Positions 22,611-32,171 of a stretch of 64,000 bases of DNA are shown here, in pieces. Under the pieces are notes generated by a model. It saw nothing but the letters and a program-made list of their open reading frames with translations. It had not been told where the DNA came from and did no database searches. This DNA is from Chloroflexota bacterium (GTDB lineage: Bacteria; Chloroflexota; Anaerolineae; Aggregatilineales; Phototrophicaceae): assembly GCA_026707745.1 (NCBI GenBank), contig JAPOWG010000096.1, positions 1 to 64,000 on the forward strand, in the 5' to 3' direction. A program made the position numbers and the translations under genes. How positions within the stretch are numbered: the first letter of the stretch is position 1; each line of letters begins with the position of its first letter.

Positions 22611-25391
22611 ATGCAGATCACCAGATTCAAGCATAATAGCGGTCGCGGCATCCTACTGGTTTTATTTTCCATTGCCATGCTGTTGGCGGCCCCTTTGACA
22701 GTTAGCGCCCAAGACAGCAGCGTCTTCGTCAGCATCCGTGTCTATGACGGCGTCGACCCGGCCGATCAAAAAGAAATCGCGCGCCTCACCAATCAAGGTT
22801 TCTTGCCCATCATGCGCGACAGCGACGGCTTCGTCGCTTATTACCTGCTGCCAGATGGGGATATGCTGGCATCGGTCAGTATGTTCGACTCATACGAGCA
22901 GGCCGCCGCTTCCAACGAAAAAGCCCGCGCATTCGTCGCCGAAAACCTGGCGCCATTGCTACCTAATCCGCCGATGATCGTCGAAGGCGCAATTGACGTG
23001 ATGCATGTCGTCGACATTGACCGGATGATGGACGACACAAGTTCGTTATACGCTTCCTTACGCATATATCACATCGGCAACATGCAGGACATTGTGGAGT
23101 CGAACCGTCTGGTCGAGGCCCACCTGCTGCCCGCCTTGCAAGAGGCCGGCGGTCTTTTCAGTTACTACTCCTTGAATGACGGCGTGGACACGGTCGTCGG
23201 CTTGAACGTTTATACCTCGGAAGAAAATGCCTTGGCCGCCAACGACATCGCCGCCGCCTTTGTGGCGGAACATATGATGGACTGGCAGCCTGAAGATCCC
23301 GTGCGCGTCAGCGGCCAGCTTGGCGTCGCCGCGCTGGCGGATTTGCACATGGGTGAGAACCTGATCGACAACATGATGGACGAGCAGCAGGTCTTCGTCA
23401 GCATCCGTATCTATGACGGCGTCGACCCGGGCGACCAAGAAGAAATCGCGCGCATCACCGCTGAAGGATTCTTGCCCATCGTGCGGGAAAGCGATGGCTT
23501 CGTCGGTTATTACCTGCTGCCAGACGGGGATAGGCTGGCATCGGTCAATATGTTCGACACGGCGGAACAAGCTGCGGCTTCCAACGAAAAAGCCCGCGCA
23601 TTTGTGGTGGCGCACTTGGCGCCATTGTTGCCGAATCCGCCACAGATTGTGGAGGGGCTGGTTGAGGTGATGTATGTGGCGGATGCTGACGAATTGATGA
23701 TGGATGAGAGCATGACCTCGCTCCACGCCCTCTTGGCGATTTACGATGGTTTCGACATAACCTACCTGGACGAGACAGTTGAATTGGTCGAGTCCATCTT
23801 TGTGCCGACCCTACGCGAAAACGGCGGTCTCGTCAGCTACTACGGGATCAGCGATGGCGTCGACAAGGCTATCGCACTGCGAATTGCGGACTCGGAGGAG
23901 CGTTTGCAGCAGGGATCGGACATCGCGGCTGATTTCGTGGCGGAATACTTGGCGGACTGGCTGCCGGATGATCCAACGACCGTCAGTGGCCGGCTCGGCG
24001 TGGCGGCGGCGCTGGCGAACATGTGGACGGGCGCGAACCTGGCTGAATACAGCCAAGACGAGGCTAGCGTGTTCGCCAGCGTCCGCGTTTACGATGGCGT
24101 CGATCCGGCAAATCAAGACGCGATAGCGCGCCTGACAAATGAAGGATTCTTGCCCATCATGCGCGCGAGCGACGGCTTTGTCGGCTATTACTTGTTGGCG
24201 GCGGGCGATAAGCTGGCGGCGCTCAGCTTGTTCGATTCGGCCGAGCAGGCGTCGGCCTCCAACCAAGCGGCTCGTGAATTTGTGGCGGAGAACCTGGCGC
24301 CCTTACTGCCTAATGCGCCGATGATCATCGAAGGTCTCTTGTCGATCAACTACGTCGCCGCGCTACGTGGTTCGGATGATCATGATGGAATTGGCGAGCT
24401 ATATGCCAGCATACGTTTCTATGAAGGCTTCGACTTGAGGCATTTTGATGAAGCGAACGACCTAGCCATATCACACCTGCTGCCGGCGCTGCAAGAATTA
24501 GGTGGCTTATTCGCGCAATTCGCATTCAATGACAGCGAGGACACGGTTGTAGGAATCAGCATTTTCGAGAGCGAGGAAGCAGCGTCGGCGGCCAATGATG
24601 CCGGCAAAGCCTTCACCATTGAATATCTTGCGGATTGGGCGCCGAACCCCCCGACCGGAGTTGCGGGCGAGATTGCGATAGCGGCGCTGGCGGACATTGA
24701 CATGGGGAAGAATCTGATCGCTGACGATTACGAGGAAGAGGTATTCGTCAGTATACGCGTCTATGGCGGCGTTGATCCGGCGGATCAAGACGAAATCTTA
24801 CGCATTACAAGCGAAGGCTTCCTGCCGATCATGCGCCAAAGCGCCGGTTTTGTCGGCTACTATCTGTTGCCGGCCGGTGATATGCTGGCGGCGGTCAGTT
24901 TATTCGATTCGCCGGTACAGGCTTCAGCGTCTAACGCAGCCGCGCGCGACTTCGTGACGGAGAACCTGACGCCGCTGTTGCCTAACCCGCCGCAAATCAC
25001 CGAGGGCATGCTCGATGTGATGTATGTCACCGACGAGATGATGGACGAGGGCCTTGGCTCGCTTTACGCCGCCCTGCGCGTCTACGACAACTACGACCTG
25101 ACGGACCGTGATGTAGCCGTAGAATTGGTGGAGACGGGCTTTCTGCCCATCCTGCAAGAGACCGACGGTTTCTTCAGTTACTTCTCGATGGACGATGGCG
25201 TGGACCGCGTCGTGACCCTGAGCGTCTATGAGACGGAGGAGAATGCCCTGGCCGCCAACGAACTGGCGGCGGAATTCGTTGCGGAGTATATGACGGGATG
25301 GATACGGGAAGAGCCAATGCGCATCAACGGACGTCTGGGAGTGACTGCGCTGGCCGACATGCAGATGGGCGCGAACTTGCTCGGCGGATAG
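22611..25391 (+). CDS. Secreted protein of eight tandem ABM-like ferredoxin-fold modules
   Basis: 926 residues. A signal peptide (GILLVLFSIAMLLAAPLTVSAQD) is followed by eight modules of about 110 residues, alternating two types. Type A begins VFVSIRVYDGVDPADQ and recurs near residues 38, 261, 487 and 711. Type B begins SLYASLRIY and recurs near 146, 370, 595 and 818. Each keeps a GFLPIMR..GFVGYYLL..DMLASVSMFD..ASN..A..FV.ENLAPLLPNPP pattern, resembling dimeric antibiotic-biosynthesis-monooxygenase (ABM) domains. The A-B pair is the duplication unit (about 223 residues), and A1 and A2 are also close at DNA level. No membrane anchor is seen. Binding or enzymatic role unknown. Confidence 0.8.
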   Translation: MQITRFKHNSGRGILLVLFSIAMLLAAPLTVSAQDSSVFVSIRVYDGVDPADQKEIARLTNQGFLPIMRDSDGFVAYYLLPDGDMLASVSMFDSYEQAAASNEKARAFVAENLAPLLPNPPMIVEGAIDVMHVVDIDRMMDDTSSLYASLRIYHIGNMQDIVESNRLVEAHLLPALQEAGGLFSYYSLNDGVDTVVGLNVYTSEENALAANDIAAAFVAEHMMDWQPEDPVRVSGQLGVAALADLHMGENLIDNMMDEQQVFVSIRIYDGVDPGDQEEIARITAEGFLPIVRESDGFVGYYLLPDGDRLASVNMFDTAEQAAASNEKARAFVVAHLAPLLPNPPQIVEGLVEVMYVADADELMMDESMTSLHALLAIYDGFDITYLDETVELVESIFVPTLRENGGLVSYYGISDGVDKAIALRIADSEERLQQGSDIAADFVAEYLADWLPDDPTTVSGRLGVAAALANMWTGANLAEYSQDEASVFASVRVYDGVDPANQDAIARLTNEGFLPIMRASDGFVGYYLLAAGDKLAALSLFDSAEQASASNQAAREFVAENLAPLLPNAPMIIEGLLSINYVAALRGSDDHDGIGELYASIRFYEGFDLRHFDEANDLAISHLLPALQELGGLFAQFAFNDSEDTVVGISIFESEEAASAANDAGKAFTIEYLADWAPNPPTGVAGEIAIAALADIDMGKNLIADDYEEEVFVSIRVYGGVDPADQDEILRITSEGFLPIMRQSAGFVGYYLLPAGDMLAAVSLFDSPVQASASNAAARDFVTENLTPLLPNPPQITEGMLDVMYVTDEMMDEGLGSLYAALRVYDNYDLTDRDVAVELVETGFLPILQETDGFFSYFSMDDGVDRVVTLSVYETEENALAANELAAEFVAEYMTGWIREEPMRINGRLGVTALADMQMGANLLGG

Positions 25392-25432
25392 ACGATGCGT
25401 GGGGTTAGGCTTCCCATCCCAAGTCAAATCAA

Positions 25433-25459
25433 AAGAGCGCAGCGGAATGCTGCGCTCTT
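25433..25459 (+). terminator. Terminator hairpin after the ABM-repeat gene
   Basis: An 11-bp perfect stem (25433-25443 with 25449-25459) around a GGAAT loop lies 42 bases after the stop. The T-run is short, so strength is uncertain. Confidence 0.6.
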
Positions 25460-25598
25460 CTAATGCTCTCGGGCTTCGTTTCGGAATGCGTAAAAGATAC
25501 GATACTTTGACTTCTAGTGAAATTATTCAGAGCGATTCAGCACGAATGTGCAGAGTACATCGTCGCGTTGCAGTTAGTCCGTGGCCATAGCAACAGAA

Positions 25599-26774
25599 CT
25601 AAAAAAATCCCGTCATAATTTCTGTATTTGGTCGGTAGCCAGTATCGTCTCTCTGAACAAGACCCATTTTGACAAGAACCTTTAGATCATTGCGGATTGT
25701 CTGATCGCTCTCGTTAACATAGGCTACCGCTACTGCCGGAGTCAATTCACGTATCTCACCGAAAGGCACAGACTGTTGGTAAGGCGGATGCGTCAGATCC
25801 AACGCAAGGCGTTTCCGGCGCTGCTGCGCATCACTGAGCTTCCTCGGAAAACTAACGTGAATTAGGTCATGCCACATAACAGTAAGTTGAGAATTGTATA
25901 TTTCGAGACATTGACTCTCGAGCTCATCTCGGAATCCTCTTAGAGCGAACTCGATGAAGTCCTGAACTCTGGCTTCCGATGCATAGGAGCCTTCGTTGTA
26001 GTCTCCATGCGAATCCTGCAACTCCTTGATGTACTCGGACCGCCGTTTGTTGTACAAATTGCTCAATAAGTGCGCCGCTATGTCCGGAATGCCTGCATCC
26101 AATAGGACTTTAGATTCGATCAGCCTGGCTAAGCGTCCGTTACCGTCGCAATAGGGATGAATCCAAGCAAAGTAAATGTGGGCAGTGATCGCCTTGACTA
26201 TTTGCCAAGCAAGCTCATACGCTTCTTGGCCAATTGGTATAAATGCGCGCTCATTCAGCCATTCGCAGTAAGCACGTAAGAGACGAGGACAATCTTGTGG
26301 AGGCGCGCCTAGATACCTCCCAACTTCAACGGATTTCTTACGGATTGCACCGATTTCATCCTCATCGCAGTTTGGGCTTCCGGTTTCTGCAACTAGTGAT
26401 TTATGGTATTGGTTTAGCAATTCAGAAGAAAATGGCTCGGTGTTTCCTTCAAAGGTAGCTTTCGCAATTGAATTCAATGCAGCCAAGACGTTGACTACTT
26501 CTTGTTCTTCGTAATCTGCTGGCAGCACTTCCTCGATTGATTTTCTTGCCATGCTCAAGACCGCGTCTTCGGTCATTGTGTTTCCTTCGATTGATGTAGT
26601 ACCATATGCCGCTCTAGCAAGGTAAACTGTGCGCAATTCATCACGAACACTAGGCAGAATTGGAATCTGCCCAATCTGTCTGATTTGAGATTGGATCTCA
26701 GCCAACAACATGACTAGTGATACAGTAAGTTTTACCTCATATGGTGGAAATCGAATAAACTCATGTGATCCCAT
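25599..26774 (-). CDS. Fic family protein (canonical inhibitory glutamate)
   Basis: 391 residues. The Fic core motif is HPYCDGNGRLAR with catalytic His206, and the flap and target-docking region lies upstream. The N-terminal inhibitory helix carries TTSIEGN with Glu63, the class II arrangement that blocks ATP binding until relieved. The C-terminal region (from about 330) looks like a winged helix. The enzyme would transfer AMP to a protein hydroxyl. The ATG at 26774 follows GGAG with six bases spacing. A paralogue lies next to it at 27167. No toxin-antitoxin partner gene is adjacent. Confidence 0.9.
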   Translation of the reverse strand: MGSHEFIRFPPYEVKLTVSLVMLLAEIQSQIRQIGQIPILPSVRDELRTVYLARAAYGTTSIEGNTMTEDAVLSMARKSIEEVLPADYEEQEVVNVLAALNSIAKATFEGNTEPFSSELLNQYHKSLVAETGSPNCDEDEIGAIRKKSVEVGRYLGAPPQDCPRLLRAYCEWLNERAFIPIGQEAYELAWQIVKAITAHIYFAWIHPYCDGNGRLARLIESKVLLDAGIPDIAAHLLSNLYNKRRSEYIKELQDSHGDYNEGSYASEARVQDFIEFALRGFRDELESQCLEIYNSQLTVMWHDLIHVSFPRKLSDAQQRRKRLALDLTHPPYQQSVPFGEIRELTPAVAVAYVNESDQTIRNDLKVLVKMGLVQRDDTGYRPNTEIMTGFF

Positions 26775-27166
26775 AAATGGCTCCATACCTTAACTTGCTC
26801 TTTAGGTACGCGCATCAGTTTTTCCACAATATTTTCCAGTATTATTGAAGCTATTTTCAGAGTTTTTGTCGATATTTTTGTCAAATCTTATGCCACAATT
26901 ACTAAACTCACAAGGCATAACGTCTACTGTTTACTGACATTTTACATAAACTGTCGCGCAATTGAAGCGAGACTTTTGTTGCGTTTTCTTTGACTGGTTT
27001 TTTGGGATTTTTTGCATCGTTTGGCTTGCTGTACCGTGAAACTATCCTAGTCCATCATATGTGCTATCTAACCGTTCTATTTTTGAGATTACGAGCAAGC
27101 AGTGTGGAGAGATTTGAGTTCGCGCAAAGCAGCGAACCTGCGTTGTAACACCTAGATAGCGTCGAA
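26775..27166. other. AT-rich spacer between the two Fic genes
   Basis: 392 bases with no gene I can support, clearly richer in A and T than its surroundings. It holds the promoter and inverted repeat at 26885-26920. Nothing further is recognised between 26921 and 27166. Confidence 0.6.
26885..26920 (-). promoter_or_regulatory. Promoter bracketed by an inverted repeat, upstream of the first Fic gene
   Basis: On the minus strand TTGTGA (26908-26913), 17 bases, TAAGAT (26885-26890). An inverted repeat TTATGCC (26888-26894) and GGCATAA (26914-26920) with 19 bases between spans the same stretch, as expected for a repressor site on the promoter. Confidence 0.4.
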
Positions 27167-28366
27167 CTAAACTGGATTCAATCCCGAATTGCCAAACAAG
27201 CTCATCATGAGCGCCGGATTGGGCTGATACCCGCGGTCATCGTGTATCAGCAGGTCCATCTTCACCAGCGCATCGAGATCGCCCGCCAGAACAGCGTCGC
27301 TCTCATCGGCGTACTCCAGTTCAATAGCGGCGGATACCTCTCGAACCATTTCCAATATGACTGGCTGATCGACGCAGCGGTCCGTCAAGTCCAGCGCCAG
27401 ACGCATCTGACGCTGTTGCATTGTTGTCAAAATTGAAGGGAAACAAGCGCGAATGTGATCGCGCCAAATCGCTTGCACCTGCATGCTGCCTATGACCAGC
27501 ATCAAATCGCTGAGTTCATCCATGAAACCTTCCAGCGCGTATTCGATAAAGCTCCGCAGATCGCCAACTGGCGAATAAGCCCCGTGGTTATATTCGCCGT
27601 GCGAGCGCTGCAACTCGGCGAAATATTGACGTCGCGTCTTGCTGTAAAAGTAGCTCAAGACATGTGTACAGGCTTCTGGCAAGCCCGCCCGCAATAGGAT
27701 CGCGTGTTCGATCAAGCGCGCCATTCTGCCATTGCCGTCGCCATAAGGATGGATCCAGGCGAAGCTGACATGAGCGACCAGCGCCTTGATGATAGCTCTG
27801 GCGATATCAAAACCGTCGAGATCATGTGATTCTTCCTCATCGGCGTTCAGCCAATCGCAATATTGCTTGATCAGCGGCTCGATCACTTCTGGAGAGGGCG
27901 CGAGATAAGGGCCGACTTCGACGCGATGTTCTCGCAGCGCGCCCACCTGGATTTGGCCGCCATTGTTCTCGCCCAAGCCATTCATGACAAGCTCGTGATA
28001 GCGATTCAGTTTCTCCAGCGAAAAGAGCGACGGGCCGCCAAACATCTCGTCCCGCGCCACCATGTTGAAGGCCTCGGCTAAATTCTTGATCTGGCGTAAA
28101 TCGGCAATACGAGAGGCATAAGCCGGCAATTCACCATCAATGAGCTTCGCCACCTCTTCTTCAGAAAAACTGTTGCCCATGATGGCGGTCGTGCCATGAA
28201 TGCCTTTTGCCAGATACTCTTTTTCCAGTTCGTAAGAGTGCCCTGGCAAAATCGGAGAGACTCTCACCGTTTGCGTGGTAGCCTGTATTTCCCCCAGAAG
28301 GAGCCAGGTTCTCGCCGAAAGTTGTGCCAGCGCCGGCGGGAATCGGATGAAATCGTGTGACCCCAT
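27167..28366 (-). CDS. Fic family protein lacking the inhibitory glutamate
   Basis: About 400 residues, colinear with the Fic protein at 25599. The core motif HPYGDGNGRMAR keeps catalytic His206 and the phosphate-binding residues. The N-terminal helix reads HGTTAIMGNS: Met63 stands where its neighbour and class II Fic proteins have Glu. Loss of that residue removes known autoinhibition in the family, so this copy may be constitutively active or regulated otherwise. The ATG at 28366 follows AAGGAAGG. It is 56 bases downstream of the acyl-CoA dehydrogenase gene on the same strand and may be read from it. Confidence 0.9.
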   Translation of the reverse strand: MGSHDFIRFPPALAQLSARTWLLLGEIQATTQTVRVSPILPGHSYELEKEYLAKGIHGTTAIMGNSFSEEEVAKLIDGELPAYASRIADLRQIKNLAEAFNMVARDEMFGGPSLFSLEKLNRYHELVMNGLGENNGGQIQVGALREHRVEVGPYLAPSPEVIEPLIKQYCDWLNADEEESHDLDGFDIARAIIKALVAHVSFAWIHPYGDGNGRMARLIEHAILLRAGLPEACTHVLSYFYSKTRRQYFAELQRSHGEYNHGAYSPVGDLRSFIEYALEGFMDELSDLMLVIGSMQVQAIWRDHIRACFPSILTTMQQRQMRLALDLTDRCVDQPVILEMVREVSAAIELEYADESDAVLAGDLDALVKMDLLIHDDRGYQPNPALMMSLFGNSGLNPV

Positions 28367-28422
28367 AGCTGCGAATCCTTCCTTGTTAGTCACATCCGGG
28401 CCCGGCCGCTATCGGGTTAAAC

Positions 28423-29622
28423 TCAAACGAAGGCGTTCAATCCCGTTAACTCCCGACCCACCAACAGCAGGTTAACTTCATTCGTGCCTTCATAAGTATA
28501 AATGATTTCGGCATCGAGCATGAGCCGAGCGATGTGATTTTCGATAATGATTCCGTTGCCGCCCAGGCACTCGCGCGCCAACTGCGTCACGTAGCGCGCT
28601 TTTCGGGCATTGTTATACTTGGCCATTGATGCTGTCCCCGCATTTAGCAAGCCGCGGTTGATAAGGTGAGAAAGCTGTAGACAGAGCGTTTGCATCAGCG
28701 TGACTTCGGTGGCCATCTCGACCAGTTTCTGTTGAATCAACTGGAAACCAGCAATTGGCTTGCCAAATTGTTCGCGCGCCTTGGTATACCTCAGCGCCAG
28801 TTCAAATGCGCCCGCAGCGACGCCCGCGGCCTCCCAAGCCACCCCATATCGCCCGACTCCCAGCACCTGCGCCATATCCCTAAAACGCTTTACGTATGCC
28901 AGTCTGTTCTCTTTCGGCACGAATACCTCGTCGAGCGTGATATCGGCATTGAGTACCGCGCGCTTGCCAACCTTGCCCCAGATATCGTTGATGGCGACAC
29001 CCTCGGTTTCCCCCGGATTCTCGATGACAAAACCGCCGAAGTCCCCGCTGGTTTCGTCTCGCGCCCAGATGATCAGGATGTCCGAGATCGACGCGTTGCC
29101 GATCCAGCGCTTGGCGCCATTGAGGACGAATCCGTCGCCGGATTTCCGAGCGGTTGTCTTGACCTGGGCAGCGTTGGAGCCGACATCGGGTTCGGTCAAA
29201 GCAAAAGCGCCGATTTTCTCCAGCTTGACCATATCCGGCAGCCAGCGAGCTTTCTGCTCTTCGTCCCCCAACATGCCGATCGAGCCCATGGCCAAGCCGG
29301 AATGCACACCGTAAAAGGTGCTGATACTGCCATCGCCCTTGCCCAACTCGTACATAACCAGACCCATCTCGACGAAGTCCAACCCGGCCGCGCCATGCTC
29401 GAATAGTGGTCCGCCCATGATGGGCAAGTTGACAATCTTGCGGGCGATTGACCAGGGGAATTCGGCCTTTTCCCAATAAGGATTGATGTTGGGGGTGACC
29501 TCGCTTTCGACGAAGTCGCGCACTTCCTGCCGCAGCGCTTTTTGCTTGTCGCTAAAGTGCATATCGACCTGGTAAAAGTCGAAGCCGTCGTACACGGTTT
29601 CCGCTTTTTTTATCATCGGCAT
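28423..29622 (-). CDS. Acyl-CoA dehydrogenase
   Basis: 399-residue FAD enzyme of fatty-acid or glutaryl/branched-chain acyl-CoA oxidation. The ACAD signature FALTEPDVGSNAAQVKTTA and the C-terminal second signature region (QLARECLGGNGIIIENHIARLMLD followed by YEGTNEVNLLLVGRELTG) are present. The Glu of YEGTNE is the usual catalytic base position. The sequence pattern (RWIGNASISDILIIWAR) is closest to the glutaryl-CoA dehydrogenase-like group. The ATG at 29622 follows AAGGTTAACG. It is isolated from other beta-oxidation genes. Confidence 0.88.
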   Translation of the reverse strand: MPMIKKAETVYDGFDFYQVDMHFSDKQKALRQEVRDFVESEVTPNINPYWEKAEFPWSIARKIVNLPIMGGPLFEHGAAGLDFVEMGLVMYELGKGDGSISTFYGVHSGLAMGSIGMLGDEEQKARWLPDMVKLEKIGAFALTEPDVGSNAAQVKTTARKSGDGFVLNGAKRWIGNASISDILIIWARDETSGDFGGFVIENPGETEGVAINDIWGKVGKRAVLNADITLDEVFVPKENRLAYVKRFRDMAQVLGVGRYGVAWEAAGVAAGAFELALRYTKAREQFGKPIAGFQLIQQKLVEMATEVTLMQTLCLQLSHLINRGLLNAGTASMAKYNNARKARYVTQLARECLGGNGIIIENHIARLMLDAEIIYTYEGTNEVNLLLVGRELTGLNAFV

Positions 29623-29667
29623 CGTTAACCTTACCCCCGTAAAGGTACTGTCGCGCTTGAACAACTT

Positions 29668-29696
29668 AGCATAGCATCGATAACAGTGTGATTCAA
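29668..29696 (-). promoter_or_regulatory. Promoter of the acyl-CoA dehydrogenase gene
   Basis: TTGAAT (29691-29696), 17 bases, TATGCT (29668-29673) on the minus strand, about 45 bases before the ATG. Confidence 0.35.
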
Positions 29697-29921
29697 TTTG
29701 CTATTGACCTGGTCAAAGCCATAGCGCAGTTGGCAAGTACTCTCGATTCATGTTGTGCTACGGCGCAAGCGCAGACCATTCGCTTTCTTGGCGATTTCTG
29801 ATGTCCAATCTCGCCGAGCGCTTGATGAATCAAGATTGACCAGGTAGGATTTGGCGCTCACGAAGCGTCTATTTTGAATCGCGTATTCTCTTCGAGCCGG
29901 CCCCGGCAGGTACAGCGCCTG

Positions 29922-31103
29922 ATGGCAAAACTTCTTTCGATTCGTCCGCATGGCTTCTCGATTCGGCTGGTATCTTGGCAGTTCCTCACCTTTGCGGCAA
30001 TCGGCATGGCTTGGCCCTATTTCAGCCTGCTGCTAGTTGATCTGGAATTCTCTGGCACGCTAATTGGCACGCTGGCCAGCATCGGCGCGGTTTTGTCGCT
30101 GGTGTTAACGCCCTTGTTCAATCGTGTCGCCGACGCGCTCATGCTACATCGTCGCCTGCTGATGATCTATTTGCTCGGTTTTGCCCTGGCGTTGATCATA
30201 TTCGCCAGTTCCCGCGAACCGATCGTGGTGATAGTCGCTGTGTTGCTGATGCGGGTCACCGTCAGCCCCAGTGTCACACTAGGCATGCAGATGACGATGA
30301 CGGAGTTGCTGCGCCAGGGCAAAGCGATCCTGGGCCAGATGCGCTCCTTCACCGCCATCGGATTCACGGCTTCCAGCTTGGCTGCCGGGGCCTTGTTCGC
30401 GGCCGGCGGCTATCCCTTGCTCTTCTGGGTCGGTGCCGTACTGGTGCTGCTGAGCGTGCTGATGTCGACGGTGTTCCCCGCCAAACCCAAACGGAAGCCG
30501 AAAGAAGACGGCGCCAGCAAGGCGCCCCGCAATCGCGGCTTTTATGTTCTGATCGCCAGCCAATTCTTCATTATGATGGGCTTCCGCAATACCTTTCAGT
30601 TTATGTTCATCCATTTCAGCGAAAATCTTGCCATTCCTACCGCCGAGATTGGTATCTGGGCGGCGCTGCTCGCGGCTGCCGAGATTCCATTTTTCATTCT
30701 GATGGATTCGGTTTTGCCGCGTGTACGTATGCGAACGCTATATATCGTCGGCACACTCTGCCTGACCGTCTTTACCCTCTTGCTCGGCATCGTTCAGACG
30801 CTCCCAGCGCTGGCGCTGCTGGTGGTGTTCCGCGGCTTTTCCTGGCCGGCGATGAATCTGGCCTCGTATAAGCTGGTTGCCGAAATCAGCCATCCCGGCA
30901 ACGTAGCAACCAACCAGGCCATCCTGCAAGTCACCATGCCGGCCGTCGCCGTGCTGCTGACCGGCTCGCTCTTTGGCTGGACCTTTGATCATTTGGGGCC
31001 GGAAATTTTCTTCGCGCTCTGCGCGCTGGCTTGCGCCATCGGCGCGACCATCGTGATCGCCGGATACCGATTCTTCGAAACGAAGCAGGCCACAGCCGTC
31101 TAA
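29922..31103 (+). CDS. Major facilitator superfamily transporter
   Basis: 393 residues with about 12 membrane helices, in two halves joined by a basic cytoplasmic loop (KPKRKPKEDGASKAPRNR). The N-terminal helix set (SWQFLTFAAIGMAWPYFSLLL) resembles the MFS_1-like group. The frame is open to a TTG at 29874, but the ATG at 29922 gives a normal N-terminus (MAKLLSIRPHGF). It stands alone between the acyl-CoA dehydrogenase and the Lpl-type importer genes. Substrate unknown. Confidence 0.85.
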   Translation: MAKLLSIRPHGFSIRLVSWQFLTFAAIGMAWPYFSLLLVDLEFSGTLIGTLASIGAVLSLVLTPLFNRVADALMLHRRLLMIYLLGFALALIIFASSREPIVVIVAVLLMRVTVSPSVTLGMQMTMTELLRQGKAILGQMRSFTAIGFTASSLAAGALFAAGGYPLLFWVGAVLVLLSVLMSTVFPAKPKRKPKEDGASKAPRNRGFYVLIASQFFIMMGFRNTFQFMFIHFSENLAIPTAEIGIWAALLAAAEIPFFILMDSVLPRVRMRTLYIVGTLCLTVFTLLLGIVQTLPALALLVVFRGFSWPAMNLASYKLVAEISHPGNVATNQAILQVTMPAVAVLLTGSLFGWTFDHLGPEIFFALCALACAIGATIVIAGYRFFETKQATAV

Positions 31104-31140
31104 GGGCAGCCGAACCTTCGTTCCATAACCAATTCCGCTT

Positions 31141-31169
31141 TAGACAACTGACATCGAGCGTGATATAAT
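31141..31169 (+). promoter_or_regulatory. Promoter of the LplB-type importer operon
   Basis: TAGACA (31141-31146), 17 bases, perfect TATAAT (31164-31169), 37 bases before the permease ATG. Confidence 0.65.
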
Positions 31170-31205
31170 TGCGTCATGTGTTCGTCTTATGGTTAATTAA
31201 AAGCC

Positions 31206-32171
31206 ATGTTTTCAAAGTCGAAACGCCATACGGGAGGTCGCTCCCGTGTTGAGGAGAGCACATTACGTTTATGGCAGCGCATCCGCCGCAACTGGCAGTT
31301 GTATGTCCTGCTCTTCCTACCCGTACTTTGGCTGATCGTCTTTCGCTATGCGCCGATGTACGGCGCGCAGATTGCCTTCCGGCAATATTCGCCCGCCTTC
31401 GGCATCGAAGGCAGCCCCTGGGTCGGTCTCGCCAACTTCATACGTTTCTTCAATTCGCCCAAGTTCGAACCGGTCATCATCAATACGCTGGTGCTCAGCT
31501 TTTATTCCTTGATCGCCGGCTTCCCCATCCCGATAATCCTGGCGCTGAGCCTGAACCAGGTCAAAACGCACATGTTCCGCAACAGCGTCCAGATGATCAC
31601 CTACGCGCCGCATTTCATTTCGACGGTGGTGATCGTCGGCATGCTCTTTCAGTTCCTGCATCCGCGCGTTGGGTTCACAGCTGTCATCGCGCAGTCTATT
31701 GGCATGCAAGCGCCGAATTGGATGGGCGACCCGAGGGCCTTCCGGCATATTTTCGTCTGGTCCGGCGTCTGGCAAGAAATGGGGTTCGGGGCGATTATCT
31801 ACCTCGCGGTGCTTTCCACCGTCGACCCGGCCTTGCACGAAGCGGCGGTGGTCGATGGCGCCAATCGCCTGCAGCGCATTCGCTACATTGATATCCCGGG
31901 TCTGCTGCCGACGGCCATGGTGTTGCTGGTCCTGTCCACGGGGCGGGTGCTGGAAGTCGCCTTTGAAAAAGTCTATCTGATGCAGAGCCCGCTAAACCTC
32001 GGCGTCGCCGAGGTGATCAACACCTACGTATACAAGGTCGGGCTATTGTCGCCGATCCTCGATTTTTCCTATTCGACCGCGATTGGCCTGTTGAAAGGGA
32101 TCGTCGGTCTGTTGCTTTTGATAGCGGTCAATCACGCTGCGCGGCGTCTGACCGAAAACAGTGTCTGGTAA
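31206..32171 (+). CDS. LplB-type ABC transporter permease
   Basis: 321 residues, six membrane helices. The N-terminal NWQLYVLLFLPVLWLIVFRYAPMYGAQIAF and the loop LHEAAVVDGANRLQRIRYIDIPGL are diagnostic of the LplB/YtcP-type permeases that import oligosaccharides released from plant or algal polysaccharides. The ribosome site is weak (AAAAG). The stop codon overlaps the first base of repeat copy D. Its partner permease and binding protein follow on the same strand; no ATPase is encoded. Confidence 0.88.
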   Translation: MFSKSKRHTGGRSRVEESTLRLWQRIRRNWQLYVLLFLPVLWLIVFRYAPMYGAQIAFRQYSPAFGIEGSPWVGLANFIRFFNSPKFEPVIINTLVLSFYSLIAGFPIPIILALSLNQVKTHMFRNSVQMITYAPHFISTVVIVGMLFQFLHPRVGFTAVIAQSIGMQAPNWMGDPRAFRHIFVWSGVWQEMGFGAIIYLAVLSTVDPALHEAAVVDGANRLQRIRYIDIPGLLPTAMVLLVLSTGRVLEVAFEKVYLMQSPLNLGVAEVINTYVYKVGLLSPILDFSYSTAIGLLKGIVGLLLLIAVNHAARRLTENSVW

